In this document: positions 41,502-50,384 of the stretch, one piece after another
How positions within the stretch are numbered: the stretch's first letter is position 1
Layout of the letters: the number at the start of each line of letters is the position of its first letter
Source: Adlercreutzia caecimuris B7
GTDB taxonomy: Bacteria > Actinomycetota > Coriobacteriia > Coriobacteriales > Eggerthellaceae
NCBI RefSeq assembly: GCF_000403355.2
Contig: NZ_KE159646.1
Location: 1,846,735 to 1,910,734 of the forward strand
Reading direction: 5' to 3'
Length of the DNA: 64,000 bases
Made by a program: the position numbers and the translations under genes
Notes under the pieces: model-generated
The model's input: only the letters and a program-made list of their open reading frames with translations
What the model was told of the DNA's origin: nothing
Databases searched by the model: none

Positions 41502-43307
41502 CTACTTCAAACTGAAATAGCCTGGGTTATCTGCGCCGCCGTCGATGCGGGCGTAGGTGCCAGAGCAGGCGTTCCAAGACCACTTCGAGCCCTGGCCGCC
41601 AACGAGGAGAGGGTTCTCGAAGAAGGTCATGGAGCCAGTGACACCGTTCCACGAGTCATTGGCATAGATGGTGGTCAGGTTGTACATTCCCGCGAACATC
41701 TGATCGGCCTCGGCGAGGTTGGCGACGTTCCAGCTTGAGAGATCGAGCACCGAGGCGTTGGAACCCGCGAACGCCACATTGGCGCTGGTCACCTTATGCA
41801 CGTCCAGCTTCGCAACGTCGAAGGAGGTCGCAGGGAACATGAACCAGCCGTCGAGGGAGGCGGGCTGGATACCCTCGTCTACCACCGTGACGGTCACGAT
41901 AGAATTGCTACCCCATGGAGCGCCGTTGCCGTAGGCGCAGTTCTCCTCGTCTATGGGGTAGACGATCTCGGTCTGGGTGCTGGCGGGAAGGGTGTCGCGC
42001 TTGTAGAACTTCAGGCTCTTGGTGGCGCTGTGGTACACCGCGAATGCGCTGCCGTCGGAATCGGGATTGCCCAGATCGAACGGGGTCTTCTCAGTGAAGT
42101 ACCCTGGCTTGCCTGAGCTGCCGTCGATGCGGGCGTACTGGTAACTGTTGTAGAGGGGCAGATGGCTCAGAAAGGTCGTTCCCTGGCCGCCAGTGAGCTT
42201 CGGGCAGCTGGTGAAGGTAGTATTCGTGGGCCTACTGGTATCATCGGCGATGGCTTCCCATGAATCGTTGGCGTAGATAGTCACCACGTCGCGCATCTCG
42301 TGAAACATGAAGTTAGTTGTTTCCACATCTGCGGGAACGTTCCAGGTGGAGAGGTCTAGGGTCTCTACGGAGGCGCAAGCCGCGAAGGTGGCCCAGAAGG
42401 TGCGCACCCTCTCAACGTCCAGCTTCGTGACGTCGATGGTCAGGCAGTTCTCGCAGCCAGCGAACCACTCTCCCATCGAGGTGGGGCTGATGCCGTCATC
42501 GACCACTGTGATGCTCTTGATCTCGCGGGTGTGCGCATTCCAAGGTGCCGTGCCGTCGGTGTAGTCGCAGTCCTCCTCGTCTACGGGGTACACCTCGATG
42601 CCGCTCCCAGACTCGGGCATGGAGGTGCGCTTGTAGAAGTTTAGAGACCCATCAGAGGCCGTGAAGACGGCGTAAGTGACCTTGGGCGTGCTCTGGGTAA
42701 AGAGGATTGCAGCAGCGTCCTCAGGGGTCTCGATGCCCTCGGTCTGGACACCGAAGCCGACTACGATGATATGCTGGTGGAGCTCGTCGGGGGTGAGCTG
42801 CCCGTTCACGTAGTTGCAGACCGTCACGCTGTCGAAGATGCTCTGGGTGGTGTCGCCTGGCTCCAATGGCTCAGTGTAGATGTAACGATAGATCACCGTG
42901 CCGTCGCCCGTGATCACATCGTCGAGCACCCACTTGTCATTTGCCTCGTAGGAGAAGAGATCGGTCACCTGCTGGGGCCTCGGGGTCCCGTCCAGCTCGG
43001 CGGTAATAATGTCTTTGGTGGGAATGGTCACTTCCGCAGTGACGTAGATCGGGATGTTGTTGGGGTTCTGGATGGCGGGGTCTTTCGGAACGGTCTGGGT
43101 GGGCAGGAGGTTCACCGCCTCGTCGGGGTTCCAGTTCGGCTCAACTACCTTGACTTTGATGCCGTCGGCGATGCTGAAATCATTGATAACGGTGTCCTTC
43201 GCGGTGAAGTAGGCAAGGGTTCCCGTGCACACTACGGCGAGGACGCACAGAAGCACCGCTAATGCACCTATGCCCTTTTTCTTCTCATTTACTGTTGTAA
43301 TACTCAT
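41502..43307 (-). CDS. Surface protein with SipW-type signal and BspA-like (DUF285) repeats
   Basis: 601 residues. The N-terminus (LAVLLCVLAVVCTGTLAYFT followed by an Asp/Asn segment) is of the SipW/TasA-cognate class, so it is probably exported and assembled on the surface. The body has two blocks with the BspA-type pattern: LDLSTWNVPADVETTNFMFH and the parallel LDLSSWNVANLAEADQMFAG, each followed by TIYANDSW, and each closed by a YARIDGGADNPGYF-like unit. Start ATG 43307 uses AAAGGTG; a GTG three codons earlier exists. Cargo of the element, likely adhesion-related. No LPXTG is seen and no signal peptidase SipW is encoded next to it. Confidence 0.72.
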   Translation of the reverse strand: MSITTVNEKKKGIGALAVLLCVLAVVCTGTLAYFTAKDTVINDFSIADGIKVKVVEPNWNPDEAVNLLPTQTVPKDPAIQNPNNIPIYVTAEVTIPTKDIITAELDGTPRPQQVTDLFSYEANDKWVLDDVITGDGTVIYRYIYTEPLEPGDTTQSIFDSVTVCNYVNGQLTPDELHQHIIVVGFGVQTEGIETPEDAAAILFTQSTPKVTYAVFTASDGSLNFYKRTSMPESGSGIEVYPVDEEDCDYTDGTAPWNAHTREIKSITVVDDGISPTSMGEWFAGCENCLTIDVTKLDVERVRTFWATFAACASVETLDLSTWNVPADVETTNFMFHEMRDVVTIYANDSWEAIADDTSRPTNTTFTSCPKLTGGQGTTFLSHLPLYNSYQYARIDGSSGKPGYFTEKTPFDLGNPDSDGSAFAVYHSATKSLKFYKRDTLPASTQTEIVYPIDEENCAYGNGAPWGSNSIVTVTVVDEGIQPASLDGWFMFPATSFDVAKLDVHKVTSANVAFAGSNASVLDLSSWNVANLAEADQMFAGMYNLTTIYANDSWNGVTGSMTFFENPLLVGGQGSKWSWNACSGTYARIDGGADNPGYFSLK

Positions 43308-43347
43308 GGTTTTCACCTTTCGTTATGATCATTAACTGCACAAAAAG

Positions 43348-43373
43348 AAAAGGTGCTCTGACCTGCACCTTTT
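43348..43373. terminator. Hairpin upstream of the surface-protein gene
   Basis: AAAAGGTGC/GCACCTTTT stem-loop, 40 bp upstream of the start; isolates the surface-protein promoter from readthrough. Confidence 0.6.
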
Positions 43374-43427
43374 ATATCTATTTAACGAAAAGTGATTGCT
43401 CTTGAAAGAAAGAGGGAGATGCAGAAA

Positions 43428-43461
43428 GAGCGCCTGGCTAAAATGTGAAGGCCAGGCGCTC
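43428..43461 (-). terminator. Terminator of the lipoprotein gene at 43531
   Basis: GAGCGCCTGGC/GCCAGGCGCTC with TCTTTC on the minus strand. Confidence 0.7.
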
Positions 43462-43530
43462 AAGCATCATGCGTCATCTCGACTGAGTGCGAAAAGAGGG
43501 CGCAAGAATCTCATTTCTCAGGCTCGTAGG

Positions 43531-44496
43531 CTACTGCTTGGTATAGGTGATACCCTCGAAACTCTTCGCACCTCCGTCAGAACCCGAATCGTCGTTCGAT
43601 GCGGCATCCGTGTCCTCTGCATAGGAGTAAGTCAAATCTTTGAGTCCAGATTCAGTGAAAAGACCTGCAAAAGCTAACGCGACAGAGGAGGGGGAATCGT
43701 CTGTGTTGTAATACGCAACGAAGGCTATATAGTCGCCGTTATCCTCTCCAGCGTAAACTATGCCTGGGCCGGACCCTTCGGTGCCCATAAAGGAGTACGT
43801 GATACCGCAGCTGTACGCATCAACCCCAGCAATTTCATTATATTCTGTGGTTGAGTTGACATTACTGATTGTTATCTCAGGTGCATTCGGGTCATCGGGA
43901 ATGCAAGTGCCCTCGATCGCTGAAGGCTTTATGCTGACGTCCAGGGTAGTGTCTTCCTTGCCCTTAACCCAGATGCCGTCATCCCAATCAAATTCGATGG
44001 TGCCGCTGCAAAGAACCGCAAACTGCACAGCGTCTTCTACAGCCACATTATCCAGCGTGACAACAGCCTTGTTCGCAGCCTCGTCAAACTCAACCGTGTA
44101 CCCGTCGCCATCGACAAACGGGGAGTCTTGCTCTATGTAGTCGATACCCTTCTTGGGAGTAATAATGGGGGTACTCGCCTCAGTGAAGTTATAAACACCG
44201 TCGGAGCTTTTCGCGCCCGACACCGTGACAACGGCTCGTAGGCTCTCGTCTTCAACCGTGGCGGTAATGTAGGCGCGGTCGTAGTCGCCCCCTTTACTCA
44301 TCTCACATTCATACTCAGTCACAACGTTGGGAGTGTCAATCAAGTACTGATTGTCGCTAATGAGTGCTTTGACGTAATCGCTCTGTTCAAAAGCCTCGCG
44401 ACATGCAGCGGACTCGTCGACACAGCCCGACAGTGAACCTAGGCTCGCTGCCAAGATGCAGCCTAGCACTGCCGATGATAGTCTAAGTTTGTTCAT
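43531..44496 (-). CDS. Predicted lipoprotein (cargo), paralogue of 45040
   Basis: 321 residues. Lipobox LGSLSGC, so Cys25 is the lipidation site. Beta-rich body with the phrase TPKKGIDYIEQDSP and a Ser/Asp/Gly-rich C-terminal tail. The lipoprotein at 45040 has TPKKGVDYDNENG at the same relative place and a similar strand order, so the two are homologues. Function unknown; export and surface exposure point to interaction with host or partner cells. Confidence 0.65.
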   Translation of the reverse strand: MNKLRLSSAVLGCILAASLGSLSGCVDESAACREAFEQSDYVKALISDNQYLIDTPNVVTEYECEMSKGGDYDRAYITATVEDESLRAVVTVSGAKSSDGVYNFTEASTPIITPKKGIDYIEQDSPFVDGDGYTVEFDEAANKAVVTLDNVAVEDAVQFAVLCSGTIEFDWDDGIWVKGKEDTTLDVSIKPSAIEGTCIPDDPNAPEITISNVNSTTEYNEIAGVDAYSCGITYSFMGTEGSGPGIVYAGEDNGDYIAFVAYYNTDDSPSSVALAFAGLFTESGLKDLTYSYAEDTDAASNDDSGSDGGAKSFEGITYTKQ

Positions 44497-44615
44497 TGCG
44501 TCCTACCTTTGTCGTATCTCATTCAGCCAATGTCAGGCTGCGCTTCCCTTGCCCAGATAAAAGAGGGCGTGTCAACGGTCTGTTATCTCAGATGAAATCA
44601 AGCGAATCGGGATGA

Positions 44616-44957
44616 CTACATCAGCGATGCACCCAGGGACGCAATGCCGCCCACAATCACAACAAGAGCAATAATGTCAATGAAGGAGATAACGGTACCC
44701 GCGATGGCGAGGCCCTTGGGTTTGCGGAAGATTCCCACTACAGACATGATGGCGCCGAGAAGCCACAGCACCCAGCCCAAGATGGGAACCCAACAAAGGA
44801 AGAGACCCACCAAGGCGCACACAAAGCCGGCAGTACCGAGGCCGTTCTTCTGCACTTGGGGAATCTGCACATTGATGTTCGTGGTTTGGCCGCCAGCGCC
44901 GTTGTCGCGCGTGATGACGGAGGCATCAAACTCACTGCTCACTACTTCGTTACCCAT
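44616..44957 (-). CDS. Small DUF4190-like membrane protein
   Basis: 113 residues. A polar N-terminus with NINVQIPQVQ, then two hydrophobic hairpins (VCALVGLFLCWVPILGWVLW, and further AIAGTVISFIDIIALVVIVG) with RKPKGLAI between them, the DUF4190-type layout. Sits between the two lipoprotein genes, so it is probably part of the same surface cargo. Confidence 0.6.
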   Translation of the reverse strand: MGNEVVSSEFDASVITRDNGAGGQTTNINVQIPQVQKNGLGTAGFVCALVGLFLCWVPILGWVLWLLGAIMSVVGIFRKPKGLAIAGTVISFIDIIALVVIVGGIASLGASLM

Positions 44958-45039
44958 AATTCTTTCCTTTCGATCTATGCTCTTAGACAGCCCTCATGCC
45001 GTCTTCTTACTCTTGTATACGCGTGTGCTAAAGCTGGGC

Positions 45040-46092
45040 TTACTCCTTCAGCATTGCCCAGTCAGATATCTCAGTGATGCGATTCTGGTCGCCGACACCA
45101 GTAACGAGAATTGAGTCAACGGAACAATCGGTGATGTAGAGGATCTTATTTCCAGATTTATCGACTCCGAGATAGCCGTTCATCGATGCAGTCTTATCGC
45201 CCTTGTCGGTTGTTCCGTGGGCTTGGAACTCGTAAATGATTCCATCATCCATGGCACCATCCTCCGACGAGCCGTCAACGGGCTTTATCCCCGCATCAAG
45301 CTCAACCGATGTCTTCTGCATGGTCTCTTTGAAGCTGTTAACGTATTCCTGCTGCGTAAAAGAGATATGGAATGCGCCAGTTGAGGGGACAAGGTTGGAC
45401 ACCTTGAAATCGGAGTACGTCACCAGTTCGCCAGCTGGCTGAACATAAGTACCTTCAATGTCCTTGTACTCGGTTTTCTCCGCGGCATCGGTGCTGTCGA
45501 AAAGCCAGCCAGTCTTATCGAATTTATAGGTGTAAATGCCGCCCTTCGTCACAGTTGCAAACCAGTAATCGTAGGACTCTATATTTTCGACAGTGCAGGT
45601 CGTTCCGTCTTCAGCAAGTACAGAAGTGGCCTCCATGATTCCGTTCTCATTGTCGTAGTCAACACCCTTCTTAGGGGTTGTGGTGCTATCTACTACATCG
45701 AACGTATAGCGGGTGTCTTGTTGCAGGGCATTCACCGTCATATCAGTGATGAAGTTGTCATTCTCAATAGTGGCTGTGAACTCGTACTCGGTGCCGTCGG
45801 GGGTGTCGGTGTTGCTGAGGAGGTCAAGAGCAGTGACCTCATAAGGTGATTCATTGACGTAGTTGCTGGAAACTACGCCCCTCTCAACTATCGAACTTGA
45901 TTCAAATTCCCTTTGCAAGTCTGGCAGCACTTCCTCAGGAGCAAACGAGTACTGTTGTGCCTCTCCGGCTGCGCTGCCACCTACAGAATCGTGGTTGCCG
46001 CCGCTGCACCCAGCCATAGCGCCGCCTGCGATCGCCAGTGCAGTCGCCAGTGCAAGGAACGAGCTCTTTCTTGCGAAACTGATGCCTCTCAT
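45040..46092 (-). CDS. Predicted lipoprotein (cargo), paralogue of 43531
   Basis: 350 residues. Signal peptide with lipobox GAMAGC; a Gly/Ser linker follows. Repeated beta motifs including YEFTATIENDNFITDMTVNA and IEGTYVQPAGELVTYSDFKV. I use ATG 46092 with AGGGGAAG; an upstream GTG-type start would add five residues. It is transcribed away from the strongly folded segment at 46147-46287, which forms part of its leader. Confidence 0.65.
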   Translation of the reverse strand: MRGISFARKSSFLALATALAIAGGAMAGCSGGNHDSVGGSAAGEAQQYSFAPEEVLPDLQREFESSSIVERGVVSSNYVNESPYEVTALDLLSNTDTPDGTEYEFTATIENDNFITDMTVNALQQDTRYTFDVVDSTTTPKKGVDYDNENGIMEATSVLAEDGTTCTVENIESYDYWFATVTKGGIYTYKFDKTGWLFDSTDAAEKTEYKDIEGTYVQPAGELVTYSDFKVSNLVPSTGAFHISFTQQEYVNSFKETMQKTSVELDAGIKPVDGSSEDGAMDDGIIYEFQAHGTTDKGDKTASMNGYLGVDKSGNKILYITDCSVDSILVTGVGDQNRITEISDWAMLKE

Positions 46093-46146
46093 TACTTCCC
46101 CTTTCACGGTAACGGACTGTGAGGGGAAGCCTTGGCAAACTAAAGA

Positions 46147-46287
46147 AGAAGAGCATCCACCTCAGTTTGCTACGACCGTGAGCTGTGAAAGTAGGGAACC
46201 CTACAAAAACCCAACGGCAGATGCTCTTCTGCTCGGGTTTTAGATAGGGCAATCCCTTTGCTTTCACAGTATTCGGTTGGTCGTAGC
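46147..46287. ncRNA. Highly structured intergenic segment (candidate RNA or origin/leader element)
   Basis: An outer stem forms from GCTACGACC (46169) with GGTCGTAGC (46279) and CTGTGAAAG (46183) with CTTTCACAG (46261). It encloses three hairpins: GTAGGG/CCCTAC (46191-46204), AAAACCC/GGGTTTT (46206-46241) and AGGG/CCCT (46246-46257). In addition AGAAGAGCATC (46147-46157) is the exact complement of GATGCTCTTCT (46220-46230), which would give a pseudoknot. Lies between two minus-strand genes. The strand is not certain. It could be a structured leader RNA, a replication or transfer origin, or a recombination site. Confidence 0.5.
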
Positions 46288-46387
46288 GGCGCTATTCTAT
46301 CACCTAGGGAAATGGACTGTCACTACAATATCGTTGTTCGATCGTTGATTTTGCCGAAGTGGTACCAGCCAAGAGTAGGAGTTCCCC

Positions 46388-47071
46388 CTACCACGGGTAG
46401 TCATCTTCCCGCTCTCTCATGTATGCCGCCTCATCGAACTCTGGCTCTCTGTCAAAGTAGTCCGCCGCCTCGTCGTACTGGCGAAGCTCGTCCATCCTGG
46501 CATTCTGCTTCATCAGCTCTCGGTCGAGGTCGATGTTCAGCGCCCTCTCCTCGTGGAGGAACGGGTTTCCATGCATCCTGCGACGATTCACGTGCTCTCT
46601 CTGCTCTGCCATCTCGGCCTGCATGGAAAGGTAGCGTCTCTTCCACTCTTCATCGTCGGACTCCATCACAGAGCGCTGGTAGGCGAGGAAGTCATCCTCA
46701 GGCTCACCAGCATCGAGGACTCTGCGACCGCTGGCATCGTAGGTCTGATGCACTCCGTCAGAAAAGAAATCGTCGATCTCGTAGAAGAGGGAGTCGGGGC
46801 TGAGATCGGTCTTCCCCGTGGTGGTGTGGGTGCCCGAGAAGTCGCTGACGTTCTCTCGAAGGTACTGAGCTTTGAATTCATTAAAGTCCAGGTCTGCGTT
46901 GCCAGTGCGCCGACGCTCCTGGTTGTAGGCTCGGCCGATCTCGATGTAAGTGCTGATGTCGATCTTCTCGTCGGCTGGCTGGGGCGGGAAGTCATCGAGG
47001 ATATTCTCGTCCTCCTCCTGAGCGAAGTAATCGAATGGTTCCACTTCTGATAAGGGTTGAATGTTAGCCAT
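46388..47071 (-). CDS. Acidic protein encoded with Rep
   Basis: 227 residues, highly charged, no membrane segment. The order is an acidic N-terminus (YFAQEEDENILDDFPPQPAD), a central part with AYNQERRRTGNADLDFNEFK, then a long helix rich in Glu/Arg/Met. Its ATG is two bases past the rep stop, so it is translationally coupled to Rep and may assist replication. No family recognised. Confidence 0.55.
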   Translation of the reverse strand: MANIQPLSEVEPFDYFAQEEDENILDDFPPQPADEKIDISTYIEIGRAYNQERRRTGNADLDFNEFKAQYLRENVSDFSGTHTTTGKTDLSPDSLFYEIDDFFSDGVHQTYDASGRRVLDAGEPEDDFLAYQRSVMESDDEEWKRRYLSMQAEMAEQREHVNRRRMHGNPFLHEERALNIDLDRELMKQNARMDELRQYDEAADYFDREPEFDEAAYMREREDDYPW

Positions 47072-47073
47072 GG

Positions 47074-48981
47074 TTATAGCCTTTCTACTAGTTGAGGTGC
47101 GTACTCGCGCACCTTATCGAGGTACTGTTCTTCAGGCATCGTGAATACGTTGCCGCCGAAGTCGAGGGGCGGGGGAGCGGTGGCTGCGAACTCATCAGCG
47201 TAAGCGGCTTCCTGCTGGATGAGCATATCGAGGTAGTCGCGAAGCTGGTAAAGGTCGCAGCTGATGGAGTTGTTCTTGGAGTCGGCGGGGACGGGAATAT
47301 CTAGGGCGTAGGTGCCGAACACCGCATGGAGAAGCAGGTGCTCGGGAGAAAGGTATATGCACCTCGTGGAAGGTTCTTTACTGAGATCGGGAGCGCCAGC
47401 CTCGCTCATCAGCCCGATCTCCTTAATGAAGCGCTTGCGCCTTGGGTTGAACTGCTCATTAAGGGCGAGAGTATCAGCGATGCTCTGAGTTACCTTAGGC
47501 GGCAGCTGGTAAGGGATGCCGTTGTTCTTCATGACCTTTTCCATGATGAGGGCGATGGCATCGTCTGGGCGCAGCCAGGTGGGCAGGTCATCGGGAACCC
47601 GATGGATGTAGCGTACCGTGTAGCCGTTCAGGTCGCTGGCGCTGCTCGGGTACATGATCTTCAGCTGCATGGGGTCGTTGGCGGGGAGCCTTTTGACATA
47701 CTTCAAGGAGATACGGAGGCTGTCGTTAGTAGGTGGAGTGTCGAGGTTGTCAGAAGCGCTCTCCGCATCGAGCGAGTAGGTCTCCGCGCAAAAGTCAATG
47801 CGCCTCAAACCCTGGTCAATGTGCTCGTCGTAGTCGCGGTGCTTGTTGGAGTAGAAGTACTCGTAGACGTTCTTCGTATTGGCAACAATGTTGACTTTCG
47901 AGCAGAACTCGCCGTTCTTGTATCGCGCACCGAAGGAGCTGACAGTACGATAGGGATCGAAGAAGCGCTTCACTTTTTCCCAGCTCATATCGCTGGTCTT
48001 CAGATCGTCAAAGATAATGATCTCCTGACCAGCGTAGTCATCGAGGAGGTTGGGGCCGTCAGCGGGGTCGAAGATACTCCACTCCTCTCCCGTTGCCGCC
48101 CTTATATACTCGACTATGCGCCTGGCGAGTTGACCAGCAGTCCAGGTCTTCCCGTGGCCAGCGTCGCCAGTAAAGTAGATGTTAGTGCGGACAAAAGGGT
48201 TATCAGTGTACGACTCCATCTTCTTCTGGCGCTCTGCCTCGGCGACAGTGGCGTAGAGGACGTTGATATCCTTCGAGTACCTTGAATAAAGCAAGCGGCC
48301 CTCATCCGTTGAAATAAGCTCTCTGTAAGGGAGCTGGCCGTGGTTGATCTTATCAAACGTTAGAGCCTTGCGCTCTTTCGAGGTGGCAGCTTTCTGGCTG
48401 ATTACCGCGCGACCTGCCATCCAGTCAGAGTAGCGCTGGGAGTAGACCCCCGTGTAGTCATGGCCTCTTGCGGTGTACACGATCTCGGGGCCGTACTGGG
48501 TCTTTTCAGGATACTTGATGTGCGTGAGGTAGCTGATAGCGTTGTCTTTGTTCTGCTCTACGACACCGCCCTTCTTCAGCTTCTTGATGAGGTTGCGGTT
48601 GATACCGATGTAGCGCTCCCACTCGACGAAACTGCACCCCTTGGCGTGAGGGTCATCGTCGCTCTCAGCAGGAGCCATATGCAGCACGAAGTGGAGGTGG
48701 GGATATTTCTTGCCCGTGCTGGGGTCGGTAATATCCGCTGCTCCTGGTTCGTCCTTGAAGTGCCGAGCAAAATAGGCGCACTCAAATTCTATTCCGTCAG
48801 CCTCGGCCTGAGCGACGATAAAATCAGCTAGGCCCCTCACTGCCTCAGCATCGGGGATACTAGTGTCGCGTGCTCTGGTCACCAGCTCATCGAGTGTCGC
48901 CTGATCTTCCTTGTTCTGGGCCTTCCAGAACTCAGGTTTCAAGTAAGAACTACCGTTCACGTTCTTGCATACATTTGCCAT
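47074..48981 (-). CDS. Replication protein: HUH endonuclease fused to superfamily 3 helicase (pCRESS-like)
   Basis: 635 residues. HUH motif PHLHFVLHM (His95-Leu-His97) followed by the catalytic tyrosine region AISYLTHIKYPEKTQY (Tyr151), as in Rep_2/RepB-type plasmid initiators. The second half is an SF3 helicase with Walker A TGDAGHGKTWTA (about 271-282), Walker B EIIIFDDLK (about 320-328), and VNIVANTKNVYEYF as motif C. The fusion is that of CRESS-DNA virus Reps and of the plasmid group proposed as their ancestors. It would nick the origin and unwind it for rolling-circle replication. Strong AAGGAG at ATG 48981. Confidence 0.85.
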   Translation of the reverse strand: MANVCKNVNGSSYLKPEFWKAQNKEDQATLDELVTRARDTSIPDAEAVRGLADFIVAQAEADGIEFECAYFARHFKDEPGAADITDPSTGKKYPHLHFVLHMAPAESDDDPHAKGCSFVEWERYIGINRNLIKKLKKGGVVEQNKDNAISYLTHIKYPEKTQYGPEIVYTARGHDYTGVYSQRYSDWMAGRAVISQKAATSKERKALTFDKINHGQLPYRELISTDEGRLLYSRYSKDINVLYATVAEAERQKKMESYTDNPFVRTNIYFTGDAGHGKTWTAGQLARRIVEYIRAATGEEWSIFDPADGPNLLDDYAGQEIIIFDDLKTSDMSWEKVKRFFDPYRTVSSFGARYKNGEFCSKVNIVANTKNVYEYFYSNKHRDYDEHIDQGLRRIDFCAETYSLDAESASDNLDTPPTNDSLRISLKYVKRLPANDPMQLKIMYPSSASDLNGYTVRYIHRVPDDLPTWLRPDDAIALIMEKVMKNNGIPYQLPPKVTQSIADTLALNEQFNPRRKRFIKEIGLMSEAGAPDLSKEPSTRCIYLSPEHLLLHAVFGTYALDIPVPADSKNNSISCDLYQLRDYLDMLIQQEAAYADEFAATAPPPLDFGGNVFTMPEEQYLDKVREYAPQLVERL

Positions 48982-49273
48982 ATAATCAACTCCTTATTCG
49001 TTGTGGTTCCTAACTGAGTTTAGTTCAGTTTTATATCACTTATTCCACGCTGACCTGCGTATATGCTCTGCTCTATACCTATGCACGGATGTATGCATGA
49101 ATAGGCCAACGTGGAGCGCCGTAGCCCTGGGCGTATGTGCCGCGCCGAAGGCAGAAGGCACAGGAGCCTGGGGGCGTAGGCGTGGAGCGGTGGCTGCGAG
49201 CGATAGCGAGCACTACTGACCACTGCTGAATGAGGCTTTAGGGGTAAAAAGAGGTTTCGGGGTAAGGTTTAGG
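48982..49273. promoter_or_regulatory. Leader and left part of the origin region
   Basis: No gene seen. Contains the rep ribosome binding site and, farther up, AT-poor sequence without domain-like translation. Confidence 0.35.
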
Positions 49274-49320
49274 GCCAAAACCTCAGCCAAAACCTCGCCA
49301 AAACCTCGGCCAAAACCTCG
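49274..49320 (+). repeat. Four iteron-like direct repeats
   Basis: GCCAAAACCTC occurs at 49274, 49286, 49297 and 49309 (spacing 12, 11, 12 bp: about one helical turn). Placed 300 bp upstream of the rep start, this is the expected position of Rep-binding iterons in a replication origin. Confidence 0.75.
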
Positions 49321-49402
49321 CGGAAATAGCCTGGTGGAGATGGATTGAGGGATGATGACAGAGAAGAGATTTTCGGGGATTTACCAGGGGATTTGATGTT
49401 TC

Positions 49403-49441
49403 GGGACGGTTATCGACAAGACCACCGTCCCGCGCGCAAGG
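49403..49441. other. Hairpin beside the iterons, candidate nick-site cruciform
   Basis: GGGACGGT/ACCGTCCC stem with a loop TTATCGACAAGACC-like sequence of about 23 nt between arms. In rolling-circle origins the HUH protein cuts in a hairpin loop close to its bind site. Without a nick mapping this remains a proposal. Confidence 0.4.
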
Positions 49442-49570
49442 GGCGAAATGAGGTTTTGCCCCCGAAAAACAGCGAAAACTCCTAGCACCGATGCAGCGGG
49501 CAAAAAGAAAGGGCAGCACGTAGCCGCCCTGTCGTCATCCTGCGATCTCCACCAGCCTCCATGGGGCCTA

Positions 49571-50053
49571 CTACACCGCCATGAACGGGTTGGTGGCGTG
49601 AGACTGAGGTACGCGCTCGATGATGGGACCCGCATCGAGGTCGAACGAGAGCGCCTCGAAGCGCCATGCCTGCTTGCCCGAGTTCGTGGTGTAGGGGAAC
49701 ACGAGGGCCGAGCCGTTCCACTTCTTCCCGTCAACAAGGGATGGGTCGATGGGGTTCGGGTCGCCGTGCTTGAACACGTTCACACGGGTGGGCGTGCTCG
49801 CGTAGTTGCTAAAGCGCTCGCCAGTGTCGCGGATGGCCCCGACGAGCTTCACGCTGAAGCAGCCGAAGTCGTTCTTTCCCGCGATGTTCTGCACGTCGAT
49901 GACACCATCAACGAAGATGGGGTAGTCGTAGCCGTCATCGGGAGTGTACCGCTCTACCAGCGAGGGCGCGGCATTGGTGCCGTCAGGGGTCATGCGGGGT
50001 GCGCACTGGCCCAGGGTCGGAGTCTGGCAGGATGCGGAAGTTGGCTCAATCAT
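49571..50053 (-). CDS. Small element protein of unknown function
   Basis: 160 residues, cytoplasmic, no membrane segment. Beta-rich with GYDYPIFVDGVIDVQNIAGK and a FGCFSVKLVGAIRDTGERFS segment. Pro/Asp/Gly rich like a capsid, tail or DNA-binding accessory, but no motif is decisive. Lies between the integrase and the origin on the minus strand. GGAAAGGACTC gives a possible binding site before the ATG. Confidence 0.5.
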   Translation of the reverse strand: MIEPTSASCQTPTLGQCAPRMTPDGTNAAPSLVERYTPDDGYDYPIFVDGVIDVQNIAGKNDFGCFSVKLVGAIRDTGERFSNYASTPTRVNVFKHGDPNPIDPSLVDGKKWNGSALVFPYTTNSGKQAWRFEALSFDLDAGPIIERVPQSHATNPFMAV

Positions 50054-50384
50054 GTCGAGTCCTTTCTTACGGGTGATACTCTCGGTATCACATCAATTAT
50101 TAGAACGAGACGCATGATATGAGCCTGCGATCGTGCCGTCCAGAGCATTAAACTGGCGTGTACTGGTTCGGACGGAGCGCATGGCTCCCAGGGGTTCACA
50201 ACCAGCACGAGGGGCCAGGGGTGAGGTGGTCGCGAGTATCAGAGCACAGAAGACGGGAGAGGACGCTACAGCGGTCATCCGCTCGCTCTCAGTGGCGCTA
50301 CGCCCTCTGCTCCGTTGCCTGTTCGCTCCGCACGGCACTCCGCAGGGCTCCGCAGCCCAGCGCTCGCTCATCGACCGCAGCACG
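50054..50384. other. Intergenic stretch between small protein and integrase, no gene recognised
   Basis: About 330 bp. Local frames are Arg/Ser-rich and lack ribosome binding sites. It could contain the integrase terminator, but no clear stem with T run was seen. Confidence 0.4.
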
